A stretch of 64,000 nucleotides of DNA from an uncultured Paracoccaceae bacterium (lineage in GTDB: Bacteria > Pseudomonadota > Alphaproteobacteria > Rhodobacterales > Rhodobacteraceae), in the NCBI GenBank assembly GCA_947500775.1, contig CANMTD010000001.1, positions 434,001 through 498,000 on the forward strand. Direction: 5' to 3'. The position numbers were made by a program, and so were the translations under genes. Shown one piece after another: positions 35,106 to 43,235 of the stretch (positions within the stretch are counted from its first letter, which is position 1; each line of letters starts with the position of its first letter). Below the pieces are notes generated by a model. The model was not told where the DNA came from and did not search any database. It saw nothing but the letters and a program-made list of their open reading frames with translations.

Positions 35106-37274
35106 ATGGATAGAATGATGTTGGACCATACATCCGCGCAGCTCGATCCGGTTCCGGCCCTGCTGCATCAACTGGAAACCGGCAACGATGTGATCCGCAC
35201 CGGCGCGGTGCGGGCCCTGACCGCGCAGGCCCGTCACGACGGTCGCACCCGCGTTGCCCTGCTGGCCGCCCTGCTGGACGAAGACCCCGATGTGCGCGGC
35301 GATGCGATGGCCGGTCTGGTCGGCATCGCCCGCCCCGGGGACGCCGAAACCATCCGGCGGTCGCTGATGGGCGATCCGGTGCGCGAGGTGAAACAGGCCG
35401 CCGTCGATTGCCTGACCCGGCTGAAGGATCTGGCCGCGATCCCGTTGTTCCGGGCGCTGCTGTTGTCGCGGGCCGAAGAAACGGTCGCCTGGGAGGACGA
35501 GAACGACGTCTGGGACGACTGGCTGGACATTCAGGCGGCGGTGATCGATGCGCTGGGGCAGTTGACCGTGACCTCCGCCATCCCCGACATGCTGGCCGCG
35601 CGCGACGATGAATTCGGTCAGACCCTTGATATTCCCGTGTTCCGGGCGCTGGCGGCCATGGGCACCGAAGGCGCGGTCTGGCTGTTGTCGGTGGCACAGA
35701 CCGAGGTCGGTCTGGCCCGCAAGCGCGCGCTGGAGGCGCTGGCAAAGGTCGATCCCGCACTGTTGGCCGATCAGGTCGATTACCTGCTGGCCGATGATCT
35801 GGCCGAGGTCCGGCAACTGGCGCTGCCGCTGGTACAGGCGGATGACGCCCGCGTGGCCGATCTGGTGCTGAACGACCCCGAACCGGGGATGCGCGTGGCG
35901 GCCCTGCGCCGATATGGGGCTGATGCGCCCGATTTGGTGGCGCAGGCGCTGTCCGATCCGAATGAAACCGTACAGGCGGCGGCGCTGGGGATGATGCAGC
36001 CGCCGCTTGATCCAGCGCTGGAGCAATCGGTCGTGACCAAAGCTCTGGCGTGGATGTCGTTGGCGGGGGCTGCATTGGCGGGGGCCTCCGCCGATGCCCT
36101 GACACGGCTGGCCCCGGCCATGGCCGCTGATCCGCTGATGGCGCTGGCCCGCGATACCGCCCGCCCGCTGGATGCCCGGATGGCCGCGGTGGCGGGGCTG
36201 GGGCGGCTGACCGATGCCGCCGCGACCGAACGCCTGATCGCGCTGTTGCGGAATGAAACGCAACAGGTGCGCACCGTGGCCCTGTTCCATCTTGCCGGGC
36301 TGGCCCGGCAGGGGGATGCCGCCGCGGCCGAGGCGTTGGCCATGGCCATCGACGGTGTGCTGTTGCTGCCGGATCAGGCCGTCGTTGCGCATGCCCACCC
36401 GGCCGCCCCCGATCTGGTCGCCCCCAAGGCAGACACAGCCCCGCGCGGCCATCTGCTGATCACCCGCGACGGCGAGATCATTGAAGACGAAGGCACGCCC
36501 ACGGATGCGGTTGCGCAGTCTACGCTGGGGTCCATTCAACAGGGGATGGCAAAGACCGAGGCACCCGATATGGCCGAAGACACGCCCGAGGAAACCGCCC
36601 TGAAGCGTCGAAAGCGGCGCGCGATCGAAGGCCCCGAAACGGTGGCCGACGATTTGCGGCAGGTGGCGCTTGGCGTGGCGGGCGACGTGCCCGCGCCGAC
36701 GGTGGAAGAGGCGGTCCTGCTGGCCACGACCTTGGATGCGGACAGCTTGCGTCTGGCGGCCTATCGGGCCCTGCTGAAACGGCTGGGCACCGCGCCATTG
36801 CCTGCCTTGATCCAAGAGCGCGCCTTGGCCGGCTTGTCCGACCCACAGGCGGCGATCCGGTCCGTCGCGGCACAGATCATCGCGACTGATCCGACGCAGC
36901 TAGAGGCGTTGACCGCCTGTTTCGGGGATGAAGACGCCCTTGTCCGGGCCGTTGCGGTGGAACATTGCGCCAAAGGCGACGTGTTGCTGCGGTTCATGGC
37001 CGATCCGGTGCGCGCCGTGCGCCACGCGGCCCTGCACAAGATCGTGGCGACGGGTGATGACGATCTGGAACGCGGGGCATTCGATGCGCTGTTGACGGCC
37101 GAACGGATCGACACGCTGGGCGAGGCGTTGCAGCGCTCGAAAATCGCGATGGCGCTGGCCTGTGCCCAATTGTCCACGCCCGATCTGCCCCCCCGGGTTG
37201 CGCATCTTCTGATCGAGGCATTGGCCGTGGCGCGCGTGCCGCAGGACGGGGGCCGCGATGACCTTAGCGCCTGA
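35106..37274 (+). CDS. HEAT-repeat protein of the iodate-reductase locus
   Basis: 722 residues (start may instead be the ATG at 35115 or 35118; none has a strong ribosome site). It is built of many HEAT/PBS-lyase-like helical pairs, for example DEDPDVRGDAMAGLVGIARP, EVKQAAVDCLTRLKDLAAIP and DDLAEVRQLALPLVQADDA. There are two blocks (about 10-400 and 520-700) separated by an acidic linker ending in KRRKRR. There is no signal peptide or catalytic motif, so a cytoplasmic scaffold or chaperone role is likely. It lies between idrA and a DUF2478 gene, with which it overlaps by 17 bases. No TorD/NarJ-type chaperone is present, and this protein could fill that role. That is inference. Confidence 0.75.
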   Translation: MDRMMLDHTSAQLDPVPALLHQLETGNDVIRTGAVRALTAQARHDGRTRVALLAALLDEDPDVRGDAMAGLVGIARPGDAETIRRSLMGDPVREVKQAAVDCLTRLKDLAAIPLFRALLLSRAEETVAWEDENDVWDDWLDIQAAVIDALGQLTVTSAIPDMLAARDDEFGQTLDIPVFRALAAMGTEGAVWLLSVAQTEVGLARKRALEALAKVDPALLADQVDYLLADDLAEVRQLALPLVQADDARVADLVLNDPEPGMRVAALRRYGADAPDLVAQALSDPNETVQAAALGMMQPPLDPALEQSVVTKALAWMSLAGAALAGASADALTRLAPAMAADPLMALARDTARPLDARMAAVAGLGRLTDAAATERLIALLRNETQQVRTVALFHLAGLARQGDAAAAEALAMAIDGVLLLPDQAVVAHAHPAAPDLVAPKADTAPRGHLLITRDGEIIEDEGTPTDAVAQSTLGSIQQGMAKTEAPDMAEDTPEETALKRRKRRAIEGPETVADDLRQVALGVAGDVPAPTVEEAVLLATTLDADSLRLAAYRALLKRLGTAPLPALIQERALAGLSDPQAAIRSVAAQIIATDPTQLEALTACFGDEDALVRAVAVEHCAKGDVLLRFMADPVRAVRHAALHKIVATGDDDLERGAFDALLTAERIDTLGEALQRSKIAMALACAQLSTPDLPPRVAHLLIEALAVARVPQDGGRDDLSA

Positions 37275-37845
37275 ATCTTTCGCGTCAGACCGATCTGGCC
37301 ATGGTCTGAATACGCCCGGGCGCCCCGTCTTCGATACATCGGTGTTTTTCGATACCGATGCGGGGCTGTTCGGTGCCAGTCTGGGCCTAGAGGACGACGC
37401 CGATGAGATGCTGTTGCTTCTGGCGCAACGCTTGCGCGACGATGGCCGCCACGTGATGGGACATATCCAGATACGCGGGGCTGCGCAGGGCGATTGCCGG
37501 TGCCGGTTGATGCATCTGGTCGATCTGGCGACGGGTCAGCAGCGGCAGATTTCGGAAAATCGCGGCCCCAGCGCGCGGGGCTGTCATCTGGACTGGTCGG
37601 CCCTGACCGAAGCGGCCAGCGCGGTTGAACGGGCGCTGTCGCCCGACACCGATCTGTTGATCGTGAACCGCTTTGGCCGGGCCGAGGCCGAGGGCAAGGG
37701 ATTGCGCGGGGCCATCGAAAAGGCGATCGCGCTGGAGGTGCCGGTGCTGGTCGGGGTCAGGCCCACCTATGCCGAGGCCTGGGCCGCGTTCCATGGCGGA
37801 ATGGCCGTGCCGGTCACGCTGTTACAGCCGCCGCTTCGTATTTAA
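37258..37845 (+). CDS. DUF2478 protein (putative nucleotide-binding, molybdenum-associated)
   Basis: 195 residues. The C-terminal half carries the DUF2478 pattern DLLIVNRFGRAEAEGKGLRG followed by PVLVGVRPTYAEAWAAFHGG. As I recall, the family is often encoded near molybdate transport or molybdoenzyme genes, function unknown; the fold resembles small NTPases, although no clear P-loop is visible here. The N-terminus (about 30 residues) is variable. It overlaps the HEAT gene and is the last gene of the operon, which supports a role in maturation of the molybdopterin enzyme. Confidence 0.7.
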   Translation: MTLAPESFASDRSGHGLNTPGRPVFDTSVFFDTDAGLFGASLGLEDDADEMLLLLAQRLRDDGRHVMGHIQIRGAAQGDCRCRLMHLVDLATGQQRQISENRGPSARGCHLDWSALTEAASAVERALSPDTDLLIVNRFGRAEAEGKGLRGAIEKAIALEVPVLVGVRPTYAEAWAAFHGGMAVPVTLLQPPLRI

Positions 37846-37977
37846 TCAGACCCAATCGGGGTGCGGGCTGGGATGTCAGACCCGGCCCGTTTTGTATCTG
37901 TGGATCACGCAAAGCTTGACCGGGCGGGGGCCTCCGTGGAACAGCCATGGGACCCATCAGGTTGAACGAGGATAAAG

Positions 37978-38016
37978 ATGCGCCCTGACCACCCATCCGG
38001 AACCCCGACCCGATGA
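37978..38016 (+). CDS. Possible 12-codon leader ORF
   Basis: ATG 37978 is preceded by GAGGATAA and encodes only MRPDHPSGTPTR. Its stop overlaps the start of the lyase gene as ATGA (38013-38016). The lyase start itself has no good ribosome site and an in-frame stop lies at 37986-37988, so translation may be re-initiated from this mini-ORF. A short palindrome ATGGGACCCAT lies at 37947-37957. The remainder of 37846-37977 holds no recognised element. Confidence 0.35.
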   Translation: MRPDHPSGTPTR

Positions 38017-39065
38017 AGCTGTTGCAAAACCCGTATCGCGGCACCTCTGCGACCGTCCAACTGCCCGCCGAGGTGCCCTTTCCCAGCGTCGATGCCAAAC
38101 GCCCGGTGGGGCTGATCGCCCGTTGTCCAAAGGCGGGGATCACGCCTTTGGTACAGGCCGGGGGCTTGGCCGAACGCGCAGGCGTACAGGCGGTTCATGT
38201 CAAGGATGAACGCGGCCGGATGGGGCTGGGCAGTTTCAAGGCATTGGGTGCCGCCTATGTCATCGCCTGCGACGCTCAGACCCTTGGCGCGCCCTTGACC
38301 GGGATGACCTATGTCACCGCCAGCGCGGGCAATCACGGGCTGTCGGTGGCCGCCGGGGCCCGCGCCTTTGGCGCCCGCGCGGTGGTCTATATCGCCCAAA
38401 CCGTGCCCGAAGGCTTTGCCGAACGGCTGCGCGATCAGGGGGCCGAGGTGGTGCGCGAAGGTACCAATTACGAGGCCAGCATGGCCGCCGCCGCCAGCGC
38501 CGCCACCACCAATGACTGGCAGCTGTTGTCCGACAGTTCCTGGCCCGGATATTTCGAACGCCCGCATCGGTTGATGGAGGGGTATCTGGTGCTGATGGAT
38601 GAGGTGTTTGCCCAGATACCCCAGCCGCCGACCCATATCTTTCTGCAGGCCGGGGTTGGCGGTCTGGCAGGGGCGGCCGCCGCCCTTGCACGCGCGCAAT
38701 GGGGCGCGGACCCGGTGATCGTGGTGGTGGAACCGCAGGCCGCCCCGGCGCTGATGGCGTCGATCAAGGCGGGAAAGCCGGTGGTGTCGTCCGGGCCGGT
38801 GTCGGTGATGGGGCGGCTGGATTGCAAGGAACCGTCGCTGATCGCGCTGAAGGGGCTGGCGCACGACGCCGATATCTTCGTGACCCTGTCCGAGGATGAG
38901 GTGACCGGGGTCATGCCGGTTCTGGCGGCGCAGGGGCTGGCAACCTCGCCCTCGGGCGGGGCTGGGCTGGCCGCGCTGCTGGCCGCCGCCCCGCAGCGCG
39001 CGGCCCTGCGTCTGACCCCGGACAGCCGGGTGCTGGCGATCCTCAGCGAAGGGCCGGACGCGTGA
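38013..39065 (+). CDS. PLP-dependent lyase of the diaminopropionate ammonia-lyase/threonine dehydratase type
   Basis: 350 residues, fold-type II PLP enzyme. The PLP lysine lies in GLGSFKALGAAYVI, the substrate-binding TASAGNHGLSVA follows, and the phosphate-binding loop reads LQAGVGGLAGAAA. Closest by eye to 2,3-diaminopropionate ammonia-lyase and to EutB of hydroxyectoine catabolism. It would eliminate ammonia from a diamino or hydroxy amino acid. First gene of a three-gene operon; its stop overlaps the GTG start of the next gene. The true substrate is not known. Confidence 0.8.
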   Translation: MKLLQNPYRGTSATVQLPAEVPFPSVDAKRPVGLIARCPKAGITPLVQAGGLAERAGVQAVHVKDERGRMGLGSFKALGAAYVIACDAQTLGAPLTGMTYVTASAGNHGLSVAAGARAFGARAVVYIAQTVPEGFAERLRDQGAEVVREGTNYEASMAAAASAATTNDWQLLSDSSWPGYFERPHRLMEGYLVLMDEVFAQIPQPPTHIFLQAGVGGLAGAAAALARAQWGADPVIVVVEPQAAPALMASIKAGKPVVSSGPVSVMGRLDCKEPSLIALKGLAHDADIFVTLSEDEVTGVMPVLAAQGLATSPSGGAGLAALLAAAPQRAALRLTPDSRVLAILSEGPDA

Positions 39066-40228
39066 CAGCCCCGGCGCGCGGGTTTGCAACCGCCGAATAC
39101 CGCGCCCGCGTCGCCCGTGCCCAAAGGTTGATGGCACAGGCGGGGCTGGCCGCGCTGTTGCTGACCACCGAACCCGAGGTTCGCTATTTTTCCGGCTTTC
39201 TGACCCGGTTCTGGGAAAGCCCGACCCGCCCGTGGTTCCTGATCCTCCCCGCCAGCGGCGATCCGGTCGCGGTGATCCCGGCCATTGGCGCGCCGTTGAT
39301 GGCGCGGGGCTGGATCACCGACATTCGTACATGGCGTGCGCCGAACCCTGCTGACGACGGCGTATCGCTGTTGGTCGATACGCTGCGCGAGGTGGTGGGG
39401 CCGGAGGGGCGCATCGGTCTGCCCAAGGGGTTTGAGACCCACCTGCGGATGCCGCTGGACGATCTGGATCGTGTGACCCGCGCCATCGCCCCGCGCGCCT
39501 TGGTCGGGGACGGCGGCATCATGCACCGCCTGCGGGCCATCAAATCCGGGGCCGAGATCGCCAGGATCGAAACGGCCTGCGCCATCGCCGGGCGTGCCTT
39601 TGCCCGCGTGCCGGAGATTGCCCGGTCCGGCACGCCGCTGGATCAGGTGTTCCGCCGCTTTCAGATGCTGTGCCTTGAGGAAGGTGCCGATTGGGTGCCC
39701 TATCTGGCCGGGGCGGCGGAACAGGGCGGCTATGGCGATGTGATCTCTCCGGCCACCGCTGCCCCGCTGGCGGCGGGCGATGTGCTGATGCTGGACACGG
39801 GATTGGTCTGGGATGGGTATTTCTGCGATTTCGACCGCAACTTTGCGGTGGGGCAGGTCAGCGCGCCGGTTGTCGCGGCCCACGCGCGGCTGATCGATGC
39901 GGTCACCGCCGGGCTTGAGGCCGCCAAACCGGGCGCAACTGCGGCGCAGGTGTTTCACGCGATGGACCGGATCGTGACCGGCGGGGCGGGCGGATCGGAT
40001 GCCGGGCGTCTGGGCCACGGGCTGGGGATGCAACTGACCGAAGGGCTATCGCTGATCCCGTCGGATCATACGGTGCTGGAACCCGGCATGGTGCTGACGC
40101 TGGAACCCGGGATCGAACTGGCCCCCGGCAAGACCCTTGTGCATGAAGAGGATATCGTGATCGGCACGGACGGTGCCCGGTTCCTGTCACCCCCCGCCGG
40201 TCCGGCGATACCGGTCATCGGCGCATGA
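39062..40228 (+). CDS. M24-family metallohydrolase (Xaa-Pro peptidase/creatinase-like)
   Basis: 388 residues from GTG 39062, coupled to the upstream stop (GTGA). A creatinase/prolidase N-domain (AALLLTTEPEVRYFSGF) precedes a pita-bread domain with the metal ligands MLDTGLVWDGYFCDFDRNF (Asp, Asp), RLGHGLGMQL (His), LTLEPGIEL (Glu) and HEEDIVI (Glu). Members hydrolyse Xaa-Pro peptides, creatine or ectoine (DoeA/EutD). Encoded between a PLP lyase and a racemase-like protein, it more likely opens a small cyclic or amide compound than digests peptides. Confidence 0.82.
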   Translation: MTAPARGFATAEYRARVARAQRLMAQAGLAALLLTTEPEVRYFSGFLTRFWESPTRPWFLILPASGDPVAVIPAIGAPLMARGWITDIRTWRAPNPADDGVSLLVDTLREVVGPEGRIGLPKGFETHLRMPLDDLDRVTRAIAPRALVGDGGIMHRLRAIKSGAEIARIETACAIAGRAFARVPEIARSGTPLDQVFRRFQMLCLEEGADWVPYLAGAAEQGGYGDVISPATAAPLAAGDVLMLDTGLVWDGYFCDFDRNFAVGQVSAPVVAAHARLIDAVTAGLEAAKPGATAAQVFHAMDRIVTGGAGGSDAGRLGHGLGMQLTEGLSLIPSDHTVLEPGMVLTLEPGIELAPGKTLVHEEDIVIGTDGARFLSPPAGPAIPVIGA

Positions 40229-40965
40229 CGCGGTATGCCTATGACCTTGACCCGCCTGCGGATGTCACGCTGGGGCTGATCGTCCTGCAACCGGATGAAA
40301 CGATCGAACAGGAGTTTCGCCGGATGTTCGGCGCCGATACCCGCCTGTTCATCTCGCGCGTGCCCAGCGGGGCCGAGGTGACGCGCGACACGCTGCAGGG
40401 GATGGCGGCGGCGCTGCCCGCCGCTGCGTCTCTGTTCCCGCCCGCCGTTCGGTTCGATGTGGTCGGCTATGGTTGCACCTCCGGCACCGCGCAGATCGGC
40501 GCGGGGCAGATCGCCGGGCTGATCGGCGGCGCGGTCCGAACCGGGGCCAGCACCGAACCGGTCAGCGCCCTGCTGGCCGCCTGCGGGGCGCTGAAGGCCA
40601 GTCGGATCGGGCTGTTGTCGCCCTATGTCGATCAGGTTTCGGACCAGTTGCGCCGGGTCTTGCAGGACGCGGGCGTGCAGACCCCGCTGTTTGGCAGTTT
40701 CGACGAAGCGGTCGAGGCGCATGTCGCCCGGATATCGCCCGGGTCGCTGGTCAGGGCGGCGGTGGATCTGTCGCAGCAGGGGCAGGTCGATGCGCTGTTC
40801 CTGTCCTGCACCAACCTGCGGACATTGGATGTGATCGAAACGATTGAGGCCGCGACTGGCCTGCCGGTTCTGACCAGCAATCTGGTGCTGGGCTGGCATA
40901 TGGCCCGGCTGGCGGGGATCGCCGCGCGCGGTCCGGGGCGGTTGTTTGGGATGGCGGGCGGCTGA
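40225..40965 (+). CDS. Asp/Glu racemase superfamily protein (EutA/maleate isomerase-like)
   Basis: 246 residues; ATG overlaps the preceding stop (ATGA). Two conserved cysteines sit where this superfamily has its catalytic pair: GYGCTSGTAQIG and LFLSCTNLRTLDVIE. This resembles EutA, maleate cis-trans isomerase and arylmalonate decarboxylase. With the lyase and M24 genes it makes a catabolic operon, possibly converting stereo-isomers for the lyase. It is convergent with the histidine kinase gene six bases away. Confidence 0.75.
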   Translation: MTRYAYDLDPPADVTLGLIVLQPDETIEQEFRRMFGADTRLFISRVPSGAEVTRDTLQGMAAALPAAASLFPPAVRFDVVGYGCTSGTAQIGAGQIAGLIGGAVRTGASTEPVSALLAACGALKASRIGLLSPYVDQVSDQLRRVLQDAGVQTPLFGSFDEAVEAHVARISPGSLVRAAVDLSQQGQVDALFLSCTNLRTLDVIETIEAATGLPVLTSNLVLGWHMARLAGIAARGPGRLFGMAGG

Positions 40966-40970
40966 TCGCC

Positions 40971-42530
40971 TTACGGAAACCGGATGTCGAAAACCGCACC
41001 GGTTTGGGACGGCACCAATGCGATGTCGCCACCTGCGGCGCGAATGATCTCGGCCACGATGCTGAGCCCCATGCCGGTGCCGCCGCTGGTCTGGCGGGTG
41101 GTGAAAAACGGATCGAAAACGCGGCTGCGGTTTTCGGGGGAAATGCCGGTGCCATCGTCGCGGATCGTCAGGGTGCGGCCATCGGGGCTTTGGGCGATCT
41201 CCAGCATCTGTGCGCCATGTTGCGCCGCGTTTTCCGCCAGATGGGCCAGAACGATGGTCAGATTGTCCTGCGACAGGGGCAGCGGGGCGGGCGCCCCTTG
41301 CTGGCGTATCTGCAAATTGTCAAAGCGCGAGGCGATCTCCTGCACGCTGGTGGGCAGATCGGCCCGCGCGGCCCCTGTGTCCTGTTTCGCCGCCGCCAGA
41401 TGGCGCAGATCGGCCAGCAGCCGGTTCATCCGCGCACCGTCCTGCGCGATATTGTCCAGAAACCGCTGGCGTTGCGCGACCGACATCGTATCGCCCTGAT
41501 CCTGCAGCAACTCGACCGCGCCCAGAATGGCGGTGATGGGGGTTTTCAGCTCATGCGTGACATGGCGGGTGAAGGTCTGCGTGGCATCGGCATGGCGGTG
41601 CACCGTGTCGGCCATGCGCAGAAAGCTGTTGCCCAGTTGCGCAACCTCGCGCGTGCCATAGTGATCCAGTGGCACGATCGACGGGCGCCCCCGTTCGGCG
41701 ATCCGTTCCGAGGTGTCGATCAGCCCATAGAGCGGCCGGGTGATGAACCGCCAGAAGACGAAGCCGATCAACAGCGACGCCAGCACCACGAACAGCCCCG
41801 CCTGCAACAGGATGCGTCGTTCGCGATAGGCGAATTCAAAGACGTTGCCGGGGGTGCGGCTGACATAGATCGCGCCGATCACCCGCGTGTCCACCGTCAC
41901 CGGCAGGGCAAAGAACACCCGCATGTCGGACCGGCGGCTGATCGACCAGACCGGCGGCAGCGGCGTGACTGGCGCACGGTATCGCAGCACGCTGGCGGGA
42001 TGGCCCGACAGGGCACGGGCAACCTCGGGCACATGGGCGAAGGAATATCCGACCTCGCCGGTGCCGCCGATCACCCGGCCAAAGGGGTCGATGATCTGAT
42101 AGGCGGCCAGCGTGCGGTTCTGCGCGCGCTCCGCCGTGGCGGATAGCGCCGTTCCGATCCGCGCAAAGACCGGATGGGGCGGGCGGATGGCCGGTTGCCC
42201 GTCGGCGCGTGGTGGCAGGATGGCCGCGCTGTGCGGATAAAGCGACGGCAGCACAGGGCGATAACGGTTGTCCGGGTCGGGCCATAATTCGCGGGGCATC
42301 AGGTGGCCGATCCGGGGGTCGCCACCCGCCTGCACGAACATCTCGGAAAACTGGGCCGACAGGACGGCGGCCTGCGCGATCAGCGATTCTTCGGTCTGTT
42401 GCACCAGTTGCTTGCTGTAGAAATTCAGCAACAGCAGCCCGGCAATCGGCAGGCACAGCAACAGCGCGAAAACCGACGCCACCACCTGCGCCAGCGACGG
42501 GCGCCATTTTGCGGGGCTTAGCTGTTGCAT
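40971..42530 (-). CDS. Sensor histidine kinase of the exosortase operon (CreC-like)
   Basis: 519 residues from ATG 42530 (MQQLSPAKWRPSLAQ). Two membrane helices (about 14-36 and 245-268) flank a periplasmic domain of about 205 residues. A HAMP-like linker, HisKA with H326 in TRHVTHELKTPITAILG and an HATPase with IRDDGTGIS and GGTGMGLSIV follow. Its start overlaps the upstream response-regulator gene by 13 bases, so the two are partners. The kinase is last in a five-gene operon beginning with exosortase and probably senses an envelope signal. Confidence 0.88.
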   Translation of the reverse strand: MQQLSPAKWRPSLAQVVASVFALLLCLPIAGLLLLNFYSKQLVQQTEESLIAQAAVLSAQFSEMFVQAGGDPRIGHLMPRELWPDPDNRYRPVLPSLYPHSAAILPPRADGQPAIRPPHPVFARIGTALSATAERAQNRTLAAYQIIDPFGRVIGGTGEVGYSFAHVPEVARALSGHPASVLRYRAPVTPLPPVWSISRRSDMRVFFALPVTVDTRVIGAIYVSRTPGNVFEFAYRERRILLQAGLFVVLASLLIGFVFWRFITRPLYGLIDTSERIAERGRPSIVPLDHYGTREVAQLGNSFLRMADTVHRHADATQTFTRHVTHELKTPITAILGAVELLQDQGDTMSVAQRQRFLDNIAQDGARMNRLLADLRHLAAAKQDTGAARADLPTSVQEIASRFDNLQIRQQGAPAPLPLSQDNLTIVLAHLAENAAQHGAQMLEIAQSPDGRTLTIRDDGTGISPENRSRVFDPFFTTRQTSGGTGMGLSIVAEIIRAAGGDIALVPSQTGAVFDIRFP

Positions 42531-43216
42531 GTGTCCAATCGCAGGCCCACGCCGCGGATGGTCTTGACCGCGTTCCGGCACCCGCCCCCGGCCAGTTTGG
42601 CGCGCAGATTGCGGATGTGGCTGTCCAGCGTGCGGTCTGACACATGGATGTTGTTGCCATAGAGATGCGCCAGCAGCTGCGCCCGGGTATGGACCATTTC
42701 GGGCCGCCGGATCAGATGGTTCAGCAGGTTGAACTCTGATTGGGTCAGGGGGATTTCGACCCCGTCGAACCAGCACAGGAACCGGTCGGTGTTCAGCGCC
42801 AGTTTGCCGTGCTGCAAGGGGGCGGCGGGGTCGTCTGCGACCTGAGGTTCCGGGTGCCGCGTGCGTTTCAGGATGGTCCGCACCCGCGCCACCAGTTCGC
42901 GCGGGCTGAAGGGTTTGGTCACGTAATCGTCGCCGCCGATTTCCAGCCCGACCACGCGGTCAATCTCGTCGTCGCGGGCGGTCAGGAACAGGATCGGCAC
43001 TTCGGATGTGCGCCGGATCGTGCGGCATACCTCGAACCCGTCCTTTTCGGGGATGCCCACGTCCAGAATGATCAGATCGGGGGGCTCTTCCGCAAAGGCG
43101 GCCAGCGCCTGGGTGCCGTCGGCGGCGGTGCGATGGGCGATACCGGCAGAGTCCAGCGCAAAGGTTATGACCTCGCGGATATGGGCATCGTCATCGACGA
43201 TCAGGATACGGGGCAC
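42518..43216 (-). CDS. OmpR-family response regulator of the exosortase operon (CreB-like)
   Basis: 232 residues from GTG 43216 (VPRILIVDDDAH), preferred because AAGGA lies 11 bases before it; another GTG at 43252 lies inside the upstream gene. Receiver with D52 in LIILDVGIPEKDG and KPFSP, then winged helix (LTQSEFNLLNHLIRR...HIRNLRAKL). It starts 19 bases after the DUF4173 gene. Four tandem 11-bp repeats before the operon (48237-48280) are candidate binding sites, implying autoregulation. Confidence 0.88.
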   Translation of the reverse strand: MPRILIVDDDAHIREVITFALDSAGIAHRTAADGTQALAAFAEEPPDLIILDVGIPEKDGFEVCRTIRRTSEVPILFLTARDDEIDRVVGLEIGGDDYVTKPFSPRELVARVRTILKRTRHPEPQVADDPAAPLQHGKLALNTDRFLCWFDGVEIPLTQSEFNLLNHLIRRPEMVHTRAQLLAHLYGNNIHVSDRTLDSHIRNLRAKLAGGGCRNAVKTIRGVGLRLDTCNS

Positions 43217-43235
43217 GGGCGCGGGATCCTTTGCA

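Noticed and set aside
38013-40965. Complete hydroxyectoine degradation cluster
   Set aside because: Only three of the enzyme classes are present; ornithine-cyclodeaminase-like EutC, deacetylase EutE and the ectoine transporter are missing from the neighbourhood.
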